NCBI RefSeq assembly: GCF_018127785.1 | Contig: NZ_CP072390.1 | Location: forward strand, 1,178,001-1,242,000 | DNA length: 64,000 nucleotides | Direction of reading: 5' to 3' | Source of the DNA: Prevotella scopos JCM 17725 | GTDB lineage: Bacteria; Bacteroidota; Bacteroidia; Bacteroidales; Bacteroidaceae | Shown: positions 39,889 to 48,446 of the stretch, in pieces | How positions within the stretch are numbered: position 1 is the first letter of the stretch | Layout of the letters: every line of letters begins with the position of its first letter | Program-made: the position numbers and the translations under genes | The notes under the pieces: model-generated | Databases searched by the model: none | Told to the model about the DNA's origin: nothing | Seen by the model: the letters and a program-made list of their open reading frames with translations, nothing else

Positions 39889-39896
39889 CAAATGTA
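39889..39896 (-). promoter_or_regulatory. -7 element of the ABC/head-GIN/permease/GntR unit
   Basis: TACATTTG on the minus strand, with a CTTGC about 20 bases upstream as a weak -33 element. It lies 90 bases before the ATPase start, leaving room for regulator binding. Confidence 0.5.
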
Positions 39897-40121
39897 AGAT
39901 TAAAAATCAATACTTGCAAGGATTTTAGTAAAAAAGTGATGAAAAAATAATATTTTTTTCAGAATCAGCCTCAACTAAACAATCATACTCTATAGGTTTT
40001 ATAAGAAAAAAGATAGCCATATATCAATAAGGTATAAATGGAATAGAGCGACAACTATAAAACACGTTTTGTAATAAATTTTCCTCATTTCATTTTCAAT
40101 TCATGCTTAATAGCATTTGAA

Positions 40122-40204
40122 TTAAGCCTTAGTTAGCTCCCAAAAGATACCTTTTTGAGGTCTAACTAACGCCCTTTAAGAAGCCAACTAAGCACCTTTT
40201 AAAA
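40122..40204 (-). repeat. Dispersed ~80-bp repeat, copy 2 (GGTGCTTA family)
   Basis: The minus strand reads AAAAGGTGCTTAGTTGGCTT, then AAAGGGCGTTAGTTAGACCT, and aligns with 13131-13213 over its whole length with scattered substitutions. Confidence 0.7.
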
Positions 40205-40332
40205 TTCGACCTTATAACAATCAGAATATAAGGAAGTTACAAAGACAACACAAAACCCACTTTTATACATTTCAAAAGACTTAAAAGCAAGAAATTATGT
40301 AAACATATTTCACACCTTAAAAGGTAAAATAT

Positions 40333-40589
40333 GGTTCTATAACGAATCGTGTGGGTTGTGTGTTGATATTCCGCACGAGTGGTGCGGGTGCTCAGCACAT
40401 GTGGTGCGGATGGTATGCACCACATGTGCGGAGGATTAACACCATCGCTGTATATGGAAGGGTAGGGATTTAATGTGCGTTAAGCGTATTAAAACGAAGG
40501 TCAATTTGGAGTTATGTTTCGTTGGAGGCTATACTTTTTGACAATATTTTGCTCTATGACGAATTACCCACACGATTCGTTATAGAGCC
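40333..40589. mobile_element. GGYTCTATA-bounded element, copy 2 (~257 bp)
   Basis: The left end GGTTCTATAACGAATCGTGT and the right end ACACGATTCGTTATAGAGCC are reverse complements with one mismatch, and both continue into GGGT/ACCC. The right end is itself a hairpin: 40551-40564 pairs with 40575-40588 at 13 of 14 positions (the other is a G-T wobble). Matches the element at 27454-27688. Non-coding; a CCGCAC palindrome sits inside it. Confidence 0.65.
40371..40447. repeat. CCGCAC palindrome, copy 1
   Basis: CCGCAC-GAG-TGGTGC near the left and GCACCA-CAT-GTGCGG at the right, with an extra internal GCACATGTGGTGCGG. Followed by AGGATTAACACCA, a tail shared with copy 2 at 55463. Confidence 0.75.
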
Positions 40590-40708
40590 TAAAATATTCT
40601 ATCAAAGAATAAGCTCTTAACCATACTCCAAACCCCAAAAAGCAAATAAAAGACAGCTTTTAAGTGAAGTCTTTAATGAAAAGCATCAATTAAATAATAA
40701 GAAAATAG

Positions 40709-40716
40709 TAACTTTG
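40709..40716 (+). promoter_or_regulatory. -7 element of the nuclease gene
   Basis: TAACTTTG matches TAnnTTTG; no clear -33 TTTG. If used, the leader would be about 170 bases long. Confidence 0.5.
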
Positions 40717-40808
40717 TAAACATAAACAATTTACCATAAAGTTTGAAACTCAACAAGCAGATACTGCACTTCCAATACATACTTAACCAACTATTTGAGG
40801 CGGAAAAG

Positions 40809-40846
40809 TTCTCCAGTTCTCATTAGGAAAGGATTAATGAGGGAGA
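40809..40846 (+). other. Structured leader hairpin before the nuclease gene
   Basis: CTCATTA (40819-40825) pairs with TAATGAG (40835-40841), and the outer TCTCC (40810-40814) with GGAGA (40842-40846), leaving a 4-base bulge on one side. It lies 45 bases before the start codon and has no T run, so it looks like a regulatory leader element rather than a terminator. It matches no riboswitch that I recognise. Confidence 0.4.
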
Positions 40847-40890
40847 GTCGCACCTATTCATAAATAGCATTAAATTCAAAACAACAATAA

Positions 40891-41775
40891 ATGAGCCGTA
40901 TATTCCTAAAAACAATCATACTTTCTCTGTCCTTATTGGCAATTGCATGCCAAGGAGAGAAAAAGAAGGGAGATTTCTCAACATTAGACAAACCCTTTGT
41001 AGAATCCTATAACAGCGATAAGGCTGATGTTCTCAACACATCAGATAGAAAAAAGAATGCCAATCAAAAGAAGTCTTTTGAAGCAAAACAAGGTTTGGAG
41101 ATTCCTATCGGAAAAGCCAATGTTCCGTCTCTCCTACTTTATCGTGAGGGCTATACAACCTCATACAATGTAGAAACACGTACGCCTAACTGGGTGGCAT
41201 GGCACCTAACTGCAAGCCATACCAACGGGCCAGCTAAGCGCAATGGGATTAACTTTCAAGCAGATGAAGAGGTACCAGAACCGCGCGTTGACACCTATGA
41301 TTATATGCGTTCGGGATACGATCGTGGACACATGTGTCCTGCTGGTGATAACCATTGGAGCCAAAAAGCAATGGAACAGAGTTTCCTGATGACGAATATT
41401 TGTCCACAAGTACCAGCCTTGAACAGTGGTCTATGGAACACTATAGAGAAGCAATGTCGCACATGGGCACAAGAATATGGCGATGTCTATATCGTCTGTG
41501 GACCTATCTATTTCAATCAAAAGCATAAGACAATTGGTAAAAATAAGATACAAGTACCTGAAGCTTTCTTCAAGGTTATCCTCCGTTTGAAAGACGAACC
41601 GAAGGCTATTGGTTTTATTTGTAGGAACGCATCTGCCAAAGGACATAAGAAGACCGATTACGTTAATTCTGTAGATGAGGTAGAACGAATCACGGGGATG
41701 GACTTCTTATCACAACTTCCAGATGATATCGAACAACAGATAGAAGGTCAAGCAGATATTAAAGATTGGAATTAA
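40891..41775 (+). CDS. DNA/RNA non-specific endonuclease lipoprotein
   Basis: 294 residues. The signal peptide ends at AIAC (Cys ~20), a lipobox, so the enzyme is anchored to a membrane facing the periplasm or outside. The catalytic motif DRGHM (Asp144-Arg145-Gly146-His147) is followed by the metal-binding Asn in NICPQ, as in the beta-beta-alpha-metal nuclease family (NUC1/Serratia nuclease). It degrades single- and double-stranded nucleic acids. In a biofilm anaerobe this could serve nucleotide scavenging or breakdown of neutrophil traps, which is inference. The helicase gene begins 23 bases after its stop. Confidence 0.92.
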   Translation: MSRIFLKTIILSLSLLAIACQGEKKKGDFSTLDKPFVESYNSDKADVLNTSDRKKNANQKKSFEAKQGLEIPIGKANVPSLLLYREGYTTSYNVETRTPNWVAWHLTASHTNGPAKRNGINFQADEEVPEPRVDTYDYMRSGYDRGHMCPAGDNHWSQKAMEQSFLMTNICPQVPALNSGLWNTIEKQCRTWAQEYGDVYIVCGPIYFNQKHKTIGKNKIQVPEAFFKVILRLKDEPKAIGFICRNASAKGHKKTDYVNSVDEVERITGMDFLSQLPDDIEQQIEGQADIKDWN

Positions 41776-41798
41776 CGAAGGAGAAAAGACTCTAAGCG

Positions 41799-43331
41799 AT
41801 GACAAATGAAGAACTGAAATACAGAATATTACAGAACTTCGGCTTTGCACCTACCGCCGACCAGTTAAATGCTGTAGAAATCTTTGCACGCTTTATGACC
41901 GACCGTGATGAACGTGCTGTAATGATTCTCAGAGGTAGTGCTGGTACGGGTAAGACCTCCTTAGCAGGTGCGATTGTGCGTACAATGCAGGAGTTACGAC
42001 AGAAGGTAACACTATTGGCTCCAACAGGTCGTGCTGCGAAAGTATTCTCACTGAATGCCAATCAGCCTGCAGCAACGATTCATCGCTCAATCTATCGAGA
42101 AAAAGCATTTACAGGACTTGACGGAAAATTTAATCTGAATGTCAATCTCTTCCATGACCGTTTGTTTATGGTTGATGAAGCATCTATGATTAGTCTGTCC
42201 TCAAACAATAGCACTTTTGGCAGTGGTTGCCTACTTGACGACCTTATCCAATATGTTTATAACGATCGTAATTGCCGTATGTTGCTTGTTGGTGACAAGG
42301 CACAGCTCCCTCCTGTAGGTGAAGAAGAGAGTCCTGCACTACGTTCAGATGTCCTTCGTGCTTATGGCCTGACTGTCTATGAGTGTGATTTAAACGAGGT
42401 TCTCCGTCAGAGTCAAGACTCTGGAATCCTCTATAATGCCACAGTTATTCGCCAAATGATAACCCATGATGAGGTTACACAGCTACCTAAGATTCGTTTT
42501 AATGGCTTTGCTGACATCTCTATTGTGCCAGGAGATGAACTTATCGAGCGACTTGCTTCCAGCTATTCTGAGGTGGGAATAGACGAAACAATGGTTATCA
42601 CTCGCTCCAACAAACGTGCTAATGTCTTCAATCAAGGCATTCGCAACATGGTTCTTGGACGTGAGGAGGAACTAACGACAGGCGACATGCTGATGGTGGT
42701 GAAGAATAAGTATAAGAACAATCCCACCCCTTCCCCATCCCTCAAAGGCAGCCTCAACAGTGCTATAAATAATGTAAACAACCTTACTACACAAGCAACA
42801 AAACAGGTTACGCAACTCCCTTCAGGAGATGGAAAGGAGATAGAACAACCAGCACTTACCTTCATTGCCAATGGCGACCGCACTGTAGTACGACGTGTTC
42901 GTAACGTTCGTGAATTCTACGGGTTCCGCTTTGCTGATGTATCATTGGAGTTTCCAGACTATAATAATGCTGAAGAGGAGATGACAGTCATCCTTGATGC
43001 ACTGATGACAGAAGCCCCAGCCTTGACACAAGAGCAGAACGAGCAGCTCTTCCAGCGTGTGTTAGAGGACTATGGGGACATCCCATTAAAGACTGATCGT
43101 ATGAAGAAAGTGCGTGAAGATGAATATTACAACGCTTTACAAGTGAAGTTTGGCTATGCCATCACCTGTCATAAAGCACAAGGCGGACAATGGGCACACA
43201 TATATCTTGATCAAGGATATATGACCGATGAAATGCTTACGCCTGATTATATTCATTGGCTTTACACTGCCTTTACTCGCGCCACAGAACATCTATACCT
43301 CGTCAACTGGCCCAAAACGCAAGTGGAATAG
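41799..43331 (+). CDS. RecD/Dda-like superfamily 1B DNA helicase
   Basis: 510 residues. Walker A GSAGTGKTS (46-54), motif Ia LLAPTGRAAK, motif II FMVDEASM, motif III LLVGDKAQLPPVG, and the C-terminal UvrD_C_2 block (YAITCHKAQGGQW, WLYTAFTRATEHLYLV). This is the architecture of stand-alone RecD/Dda-like 5'-3' helicases of Bacteroidetes, roles in replication or repair inferred. Residues ~308-348 form an unexpected Pro/Ser- and Asn/Gln-rich insert (PTPSPSLKG onward) between LMVVKNKY and FIANGDRTVVRRVRN, which should normally be close together. The DNA of this insert is palindromic. Confidence 0.88.
   Translation: MTNEELKYRILQNFGFAPTADQLNAVEIFARFMTDRDERAVMILRGSAGTGKTSLAGAIVRTMQELRQKVTLLAPTGRAAKVFSLNANQPAATIHRSIYREKAFTGLDGKFNLNVNLFHDRLFMVDEASMISLSSNNSTFGSGCLLDDLIQYVYNDRNCRMLLVGDKAQLPPVGEEESPALRSDVLRAYGLTVYECDLNEVLRQSQDSGILYNATVIRQMITHDEVTQLPKIRFNGFADISIVPGDELIERLASSYSEVGIDETMVITRSNKRANVFNQGIRNMVLGREEELTTGDMLMVVKNKYKNNPTPSPSLKGSLNSAINNVNNLTTQATKQVTQLPSGDGKEIEQPALTFIANGDRTVVRRVRNVREFYGFRFADVSLEFPDYNNAEEEMTVILDALMTEAPALTQEQNEQLFQRVLEDYGDIPLKTDRMKKVREDEYYNALQVKFGYAITCHKAQGGQWAHIYLDQGYMTDEMLTPDYIHWLYTAFTRATEHLYLVNWPKTQVE
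42722..42843. repeat. Palindromic REP-like insert inside the helicase gene
   Basis: The C-rich left arm (42722-42750) and G-rich right arm (42813-42843) are imperfect inverted repeats; aligned over 28 positions 18 match, and most differences are C/T changes that keep wobble pairing. The insert of about 120 bp keeps the reading frame and encodes a low-complexity loop. Its C-rich style resembles the GC-rich palindrome at 14911-14944. Confidence 0.6.
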
Positions 43332-43489
43332 CTAGTGATAAAAGTAAATAGCTACCTTGTGTTCATGAACTCTCATAAACGATCTATTGCTTACTACATT
43401 CTGATTATGACGTCAACATGGATTAAAACTATACGAAAAGAGTTTGTATAGCTTATTTGCTTGAAGCTAAGTGGCTACCAATAATAAAC

Positions 43490-44737
43490 CTACTCATCAG
43501 TGTGCTCATGTGTAAACGTCTCATATTGTTCACTTACTGGCCCGTATACTTGCTCATTTGTCGATTCATTTATCTGTCTGTTCACATATTGATTAGCATG
43601 ACTACTAATCAACTTCTCAACCATGATTCTCGCCGCATTATCAGGTGCAATCTCATTACCGAGTCGTTGACGCACTAGCTGGTAATCAGTCAGCATACAT
43701 TCACGAGCACTCTGTCCAGGAAGGATACGATAGAGTTCATTGGCTATATTACGAATGGAAAAGCGGTCGGCAAGAAGTTCCTGCACAATCTCTTTATCAG
43801 CAATAAGGTTGACAAGCGAGATAAAACGAACCTTGATAATATACTTGAAGGCAAAACGAATCAGCTTTGGAACTGGGGTTTCGTAGCATACAACCTGCGG
43901 AACATTCAACAAAGCTGTCTCAAGCGTTGCAGTACCACTCGTCACAAGAGCTACCGTAGAGTGAGAAAGAAGTTCGTACGTTTGAGTCTTCACCATCTTC
44001 GCTTCGCTATGACCTAAAAACTTCTTATAGTAACCCTCTGTGATAGAAGGTGCTGCAGCAACCACCATCTGATAATCTTCAAAATGACGTGCAGCCTCAA
44101 GCATAGAAGGCAGGTTATCCTTTATCTCCTGCTTACGGCTACCTGCGAGAATGGCGATGATAGGTTTAGAAGACAATCCATTACGCTGACAGAACTCGTC
44201 TTTTGACTCTGTATAGACATGTCGGAAATTATCAACCTCCTCGGCTGTTGGATTACCTACGTAATGTATTTTGTAATTATGTTTCTTCTCATAGAAAGGA
44301 ATTTCAAACGGAAGAATAGAGAACATTTCTTTCACATCACGTTTGATAGCTTTGATGCGCCATTCCTTCCATGCCCATATCTTTGGTGAGATATAATAAT
44401 AGACTGGTATATTTGTATTCTTCTTTACAAACTTAGCGATGTTAAGATTAAACCCCGGATAGTCAACGAGAATAACAGCATCAGGCTTCCAACGCACGAT
44501 GTCTTCTTTACACATCTTCATATTCTTAAAAATGGTAGGCAGATGCAGCAACACTGGCACAAAGCCCATATAGGCAAGTTCACGATAATGCTTCACACGT
44601 GTGCCACCCACTTTCGCCATCAAATCACCACCAAAGAAACGGAAGTCTGCTTCAGAGTCATATTGTAGCAACGACTGCATAAGGCGTGATGCATGTAAGT
44701 CGCCAGATGCTTCACCAACTATCAGGTAATACTTCAT
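43490..44737 (-). CDS. lpxB: Lipid-A-disaccharide synthase
   Basis: 415 residues. It opens with YYLIVGEASGDLHASRL, the family start; FRFFGGDLMAKVGG, PDAVILVDYPGFNL and the C-terminal VTSGTATLETALLNVPQVVCY block are all present. It joins UDP-2,3-diacylglucosamine and 2,3-diacylglucosamine-1-phosphate at the inner membrane in lipid A synthesis. The last ~35 residues (NQYVNRQINESTNEQVYG onward) are a hydrophilic tail longer than I expect for LpxB. surE lies 12 bases upstream, so the two are probably co-transcribed. Confidence 0.96.
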   Translation of the reverse strand: MKYYLIVGEASGDLHASRLMQSLLQYDSEADFRFFGGDLMAKVGGTRVKHYRELAYMGFVPVLLHLPTIFKNMKMCKEDIVRWKPDAVILVDYPGFNLNIAKFVKKNTNIPVYYYISPKIWAWKEWRIKAIKRDVKEMFSILPFEIPFYEKKHNYKIHYVGNPTAEEVDNFRHVYTESKDEFCQRNGLSSKPIIAILAGSRKQEIKDNLPSMLEAARHFEDYQMVVAAAPSITEGYYKKFLGHSEAKMVKTQTYELLSHSTVALVTSGTATLETALLNVPQVVCYETPVPKLIRFAFKYIIKVRFISLVNLIADKEIVQELLADRFSIRNIANELYRILPGQSARECMLTDYQLVRQRLGNEIAPDNAARIMVEKLISSHANQYVNRQINESTNEQVYGPVSEQYETFTHEHTDE

Positions 44738-44749
44738 AACATCAAAGAA

Positions 44750-45523
44750 TTAAAGAGATTCCCACGTTTTCATCTTATCGAGCACTTCATAATCAGTTAC
44801 GTCAATCTTCGATGGCGTGACAGTTACATATCCATGCGCTAATGCCCATTGATCATTATCGGTTGCATCAGGCTCATCATTACGATAATGCCCTGTCATC
44901 CAATAATAATCAAAGCCACGAGGATGCTTGCAAGCCTCAACCTCTCTTGTCCAACTACCCCAACCCATACGGCAAACCTTCAGTCCTGCAAACTTCTCAA
45001 CCTTAGGGAAGTTCACATTTAGACAGACACCTTTTGGCAAACTATCAGTAAGAACTTTCTTGACAATAAGTCTTACGTAATCACGTAGGTAAGAAAGGTC
45101 AGCATTAGGGTCATAGTCGCAACTTGAAAAAGCAATAGAAGGGATATATTTCATGCAACCTTCATACGCAATACCCATCGTTCCACTGTAATGATTATTC
45201 ACAGAGGAATTATCTCCATGATTGATACCTCCCAAGATGAGGTCTGGTTTTCGATCAACAAGAATCTGGTCTAACGCCAACTTCACACAGTCGACAGGCG
45301 TACCTGTACATGACCACACCTCGCAATCAGGAATATTATGACGCTTCTTCAACAACAGATAATCAACCACGGAGAAAGCACACGAGAAACCCGAACGTCC
45401 TGCTTCAGGAGCACAGACAACAACATCTGCAAAATCTGTAAGGAATGAAACGAGCGTACGAATACCATTAGACTGGTATCCATCATCGTTAGATATAAGT
45501 ATGAGTGGTTTCTTAGAATTCAT
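44750..45523 (-). CDS. surE: 5'/3'-nucleotidase SurE
   Basis: 257 residues from the ATG at 45523 (MNSKKPLILISNDDGY); an upstream in-frame ATG at 45586 adds 21 residues and spans the promoter. Metal-binding motifs: NDDGYQSNGI at the N terminus, then GRSGFSCAFS and GGINHGDNSSVNNHYSGTMG. SurE removes phosphate from nucleoside monophosphates and is linked to stationary-phase survival. It is the first gene of a surE-lpxB unit and divergent from parA. Confidence 0.96.
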   Translation of the reverse strand: MNSKKPLILISNDDGYQSNGIRTLVSFLTDFADVVVCAPEAGRSGFSCAFSVVDYLLLKKRHNIPDCEVWSCTGTPVDCVKLALDQILVDRKPDLILGGINHGDNSSVNNHYSGTMGIAYEGCMKYIPSIAFSSCDYDPNADLSYLRDYVRLIVKKVLTDSLPKGVCLNVNFPKVEKFAGLKVCRMGWGSWTREVEACKHPRGFDYYWMTGHYRNDEPDATDNDQWALAHGYVTVTPSKIDVTDYEVLDKMKTWESL

Positions 45524-45545
45524 AAATTTCACTTTGATTTCAGTG

Positions 45546-45553
45546 CAAAAGTA
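45546..45553 (-). promoter_or_regulatory. -7 element of surE-lpxB
   Basis: TACTTTTG on the minus strand, 22 bases before the surE ATG. It supports the downstream start. Confidence 0.6.
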
Positions 45554-45596
45554 CGAAAAAAGGTTTATAAAGCCCTCCAATCTCACATAAAATATG

Positions 45597-45604
45597 TATC
45601 TTTG
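45597..45604 (+). promoter_or_regulatory. -7 element of parA
   Basis: TATCTTTG, 33 bases before the parA ATG; no TTTG at the expected distance upstream. Confidence 0.55.
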
Positions 45605-45637
45605 TAGCCTAATAAATGTATAGGATTAAATAGAAAA

Positions 45638-46405
45638 ATGGGAAAGATTATCGCACTTGCCAACCAAAAAGGCGGCGTCGGAAAGACGACTACCACCATC
45701 AACTTGGCGGCTTCTTTAGCAACACTTGAGAAGTCAGTACTGGTGATTGATGCCGATCCGCAGGCGAATGCCTCAAGCGGTCTGGGCGTGGACATCAAAG
45801 AGGTGGATTGTTCGCTTTACGAATGTATCATTGACCATGCCGACATAAAAGACGCTATCTACACAACTGACATAGAAGGTTTGGACATTGTTCCGAGCCA
45901 TATCGACCTTGTTGGAGCTGAAATTGAAATGTTAAAGCTCAATGGTCGTGAGAAGGTTATGAGCAATCTGCTTGCTCCAATTCGTGATGAATACGATTAC
46001 ATACTGATTGACTGTAGTCCGTCACTTGGTTTGATTACTGTCAATGCATTGACAGCAGCTGATTCTGTCATCATTCCTGTGCAGTGTGAATACTTCGCGT
46101 TGGAGGGTATCAGCAAACTGCTGAATACGATAAAGATAATTAAAAGTAAACTGAATCCGAAGTTAGAGATAGAGGGCTTCCTGCTGACGATGTACGATAG
46201 TCGTCTGCGTCTTGCTCGCCAGATTTACGATGAAGTAAAGCGCCACTTCCAAGAGTTAGTTTTCAAGTCAGTGATCCAGCGTAACGTGAAACTCTCAGAG
46301 AGTCCAAGTCATGGATTACCAGTTATCCTCTATGACGCTGACTCTACGGGTGCAAAGAATCATCTTAGCCTCGCAAAGGAAATCATTGAAAAGAATAAGA
46401 AATAA
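45638..46405 (+). CDS. parA: Chromosome partitioning ATPase ParA (Soj)
   Basis: 255 residues with the deviant Walker A KGGVGKTTT near the N terminus, Walker B YDYILIDCSPSLG and a switch region SVIIPVQCEYFALEG. A chromosomal-type ParA without an N-terminal DNA-binding domain. It works with ParB to segregate origins, and parB follows after 144 bases, an interval with no clear terminator or gene. ParA-ParB usually lies near oriC in many bacteria, but no parS or DnaA-box cluster is obvious to me here. Confidence 0.97.
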   Translation: MGKIIALANQKGGVGKTTTTINLAASLATLEKSVLVIDADPQANASSGLGVDIKEVDCSLYECIIDHADIKDAIYTTDIEGLDIVPSHIDLVGAEIEMLKLNGREKVMSNLLAPIRDEYDYILIDCSPSLGLITVNALTAADSVIIPVQCEYFALEGISKLLNTIKIIKSKLNPKLEIEGFLLTMYDSRLRLARQIYDEVKRHFQELVFKSVIQRNVKLSESPSHGLPVILYDADSTGAKNHLSLAKEIIEKNKK

Positions 46406-46549
46406 ATAGGGAAAACAAACGGAGTATAAACGTAGTGCTTTAACGCTTTCAGATGTGTTATTTCCTGATTTCAGAGCTATTGTTTCTCTTGCAGAAAAAT
46501 CACTAACTCACCTATACTCCTTATCTCAATTAACTCCCAAACAAAGACT

Positions 46550-47455
46550 ATGGCTGTACAAAAGAAATATAATCGAAACGCAAAGACCAATGCCCTCGGC
46601 CGTGGTCTGGATGCCTTAATATCTACTGAAGCTGTCAGTACACAAGGAAGTTCTACTATCAACGAGGTTGCCTTAGACCAGATTGAAGCTAATCCTAACC
46701 AACCTCGTCGTGAATTCGACCCTGTTGCGTTGGAAGAGTTGGCTAACAGTATTCGTGAATTAGGACTCGTTCAGCCAATTACCTTACGTCAGATAGACGA
46801 GAACCGCTTCCAGATTATAGCCGGCGAGCGTCGTTGGCGTGCCAGTCAGCTGGCAGGCTTAAAAGCTGTTCCAGCCTATATCCGTACGATTAAAGATGAG
46901 AGCGTAATGGAGTTGGCACTGGTTGAGAATATCCAGCGTGAAGACCTGAATGCGATTGAGATTGCTTTGGCTTACGAACATCTACTTGAAAAGAGCGGCA
47001 TGACACAGGAGCGTGTGGCAGAACGTGTGGGTAAGAGCCGCGCAGCTATTGCTAACTACCTTCGTTTGTTGAAGCTTCCTGCATTGGTACAGATGGGCCT
47101 GCAAAAGAAAGAAATAGACATGGGACATGCTCGTGCATTGCTCTCTTTGGACAGTCCTTCACTACAATTAAAACTCTATCGTGAGATTCTCAAAAATGGC
47201 TATAGCGTTCGCAAGGTTGAAGAACTTTGTCAGCAATTGAATAACGGAGAAGATATACAGAGTGCAAAGAAGAAGATTTCTGCACGCACTCGTCTCCCGG
47301 AAGAGTTCAATATCCTTAAACAGCGTCTTTCATCATTCTTTGACACAAAGGTACAAATGAGTTGTAATGCAGATGGTAAGGGTAAAATCAGTATTCCCTT
47401 TGCATCAGAGGAAGAGTTGCTTCACATCATGGAAGTGATGGATAAGATGAAGTAA
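46550..47455 (+). CDS. parB: Chromosome partitioning protein ParB (Spo0J)
   Basis: 301 residues. The ParB N-terminal domain has NPNQPRREFD, the CTP-binding AGERRWRAS and ENIQREDLNAIE motifs, followed by the helix-turn-helix (MTQERVAERVGKSRAAIANYLR in outline) and a C-terminal dimer domain. It binds parS and spreads as a CTP-dependent clamp. Downstream genes (DUF5683, MltD, RelA/SpoT) keep the Bacteroidales order. Confidence 0.97.
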   Translation: MAVQKKYNRNAKTNALGRGLDALISTEAVSTQGSSTINEVALDQIEANPNQPRREFDPVALEELANSIRELGLVQPITLRQIDENRFQIIAGERRWRASQLAGLKAVPAYIRTIKDESVMELALVENIQREDLNAIEIALAYEHLLEKSGMTQERVAERVGKSRAAIANYLRLLKLPALVQMGLQKKEIDMGHARALLSLDSPSLQLKLYREILKNGYSVRKVEELCQQLNNGEDIQSAKKKISARTRLPEEFNILKQRLSSFFDTKVQMSCNADGKGKISIPFASEEELLHIMEVMDKMK

Positions 47456-47626
47456 GACTTCTCAAACAGGAAGATAAAGGTATTAGTAAGCGTAAGAAAA
47501 AGTAAATATTCTGGTTCGAGAGAATGGTTCAGACGAAGTAAAAAGCGAGCACACAATGCTCATTACAAAGTGAAAACCAATAAGAAAACATTCAAACCAG
47601 CAACTTGAACAATATAAAGGGCAGTA

Positions 47627-48406
47627 ATGAAGATGAAGAATAGAATCCTCAAAGGACTGTTGATAGCCGGAATGCTCACCAGTATAACGGTCATGCAGGC
47701 ACAAGTTCTGCCCCATGACACGATAAAGGTGATGTATCCAGGTGACTCTGCAGTTATTGAGATACCTAGTTCGCAGGATAAATATATAGAAGAAAAAGCC
47801 ATCCTTACACCAGATGATGAGGGTAAGCTCACTTCTGTTATGCGGAAAGATAGTATCAGCATGGTAAAGAAGCAGGGACGTGATTGGTCCAAGTGGCGAC
47901 CCAATCCTAAGCGTGCTTTATGGCTTGCACTCGTTCTTCCGGGTGCTGGACAAGCTTATAACCGCAAGTATTGGAAATTGCCTATCTTCTACGGAGGCTT
48001 TGTGGGCTGTATCTACGCTATGACTTGGAACAACCAGATGTATCACGACTACGCTCAGGCGTATATGGACATCATGGATAATGACCCTACAACGCAGAGT
48101 TACAACAACTTTCTTCACCTCGGAGCGACTATCACCTCTGCCAATGAAGAACGTTATAAAACCATCTTTAAACAACGCAAAGACCGCTATCGTCGCTGGC
48201 GTGACATGAGTATCTTTGCCACGATTGCCGTTTATGCACTATCGGTTATTGATGCATACGTAGATGCTTCGCTATCCGATTTTGACATATCAGATGACCT
48301 CTCACTGCATATTGCACCAGCGGTCATATCAGATAAGAGTTTCGCTACACCCAACAACCCCTTCCGTTCATCGGCAATCGGCATTGGATGTAGTCTGACA
48401 TTCTAA
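47627..48406 (+). CDS. DUF5683 membrane protein
   Basis: 259 residues with an N-terminal signal or membrane segment, a charged region (~25-90) and a DUF5683-like core: WRPNPKRALWLALVLPGAGQAYNRKYWKLPI, then FYGGFVGCIYAMTWNNQMYHDY (given in outline), plus a later membrane segment near 205-225. The conserved location between parB and the MltD-type gene hints at an envelope role tied to chromosome segregation or cell-wall turnover, but function is unknown. Confidence 0.85.
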   Translation: MKMKNRILKGLLIAGMLTSITVMQAQVLPHDTIKVMYPGDSAVIEIPSSQDKYIEEKAILTPDDEGKLTSVMRKDSISMVKKQGRDWSKWRPNPKRALWLALVLPGAGQAYNRKYWKLPIFYGGFVGCIYAMTWNNQMYHDYAQAYMDIMDNDPTTQSYNNFLHLGATITSANEERYKTIFKQRKDRYRRWRDMSIFATIAVYALSVIDAYVDASLSDFDISDDLSLHIAPAVISDKSFATPNNPFRSSAIGIGCSLTF

Positions 48407-48446
48407 GCCGCAGCGCACTGGATTTGCGCCAACTAAATTAGACAGA

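Larger units (their letters stand above)
39920..40890. other. Gene-free, repeat-rich interval of 970 bp
   Basis: No credible gene. It holds the second copy of the GGTGCTTA repeat (40122-40204), the second GGYTCTATA-bounded element (40333-40589) with a CCGCAC palindrome nested in it, a -7 promoter element (40709) and a structured leader before the nuclease gene. Confidence 0.75.

Noticed and set aside
39800..39919. Upstream extension of the ABC ATPase
   Set aside because: The first 40 residues are not part of the family and contain the -7 element; the ATG at 39799 opens with the typical beta strand.
40237..40425. Short reverse frame in the repeat-rich gap
   Set aside because: It runs through the repeat element and palindrome; its peptide is just translated repeat.
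44911..45100. Search for an origin of replication near parA-parB
   Set aside because: No cluster of DnaA boxes, AT-rich unwinding region or parS palindrome is evident in this area, so no origin is claimed.
46406..46549. Possible inverted repeat between parA and parB (GGAGTATA / TATACTCC)
   Set aside because: Only about 8 bases pair over a 100-base distance, too weak to call a structure.
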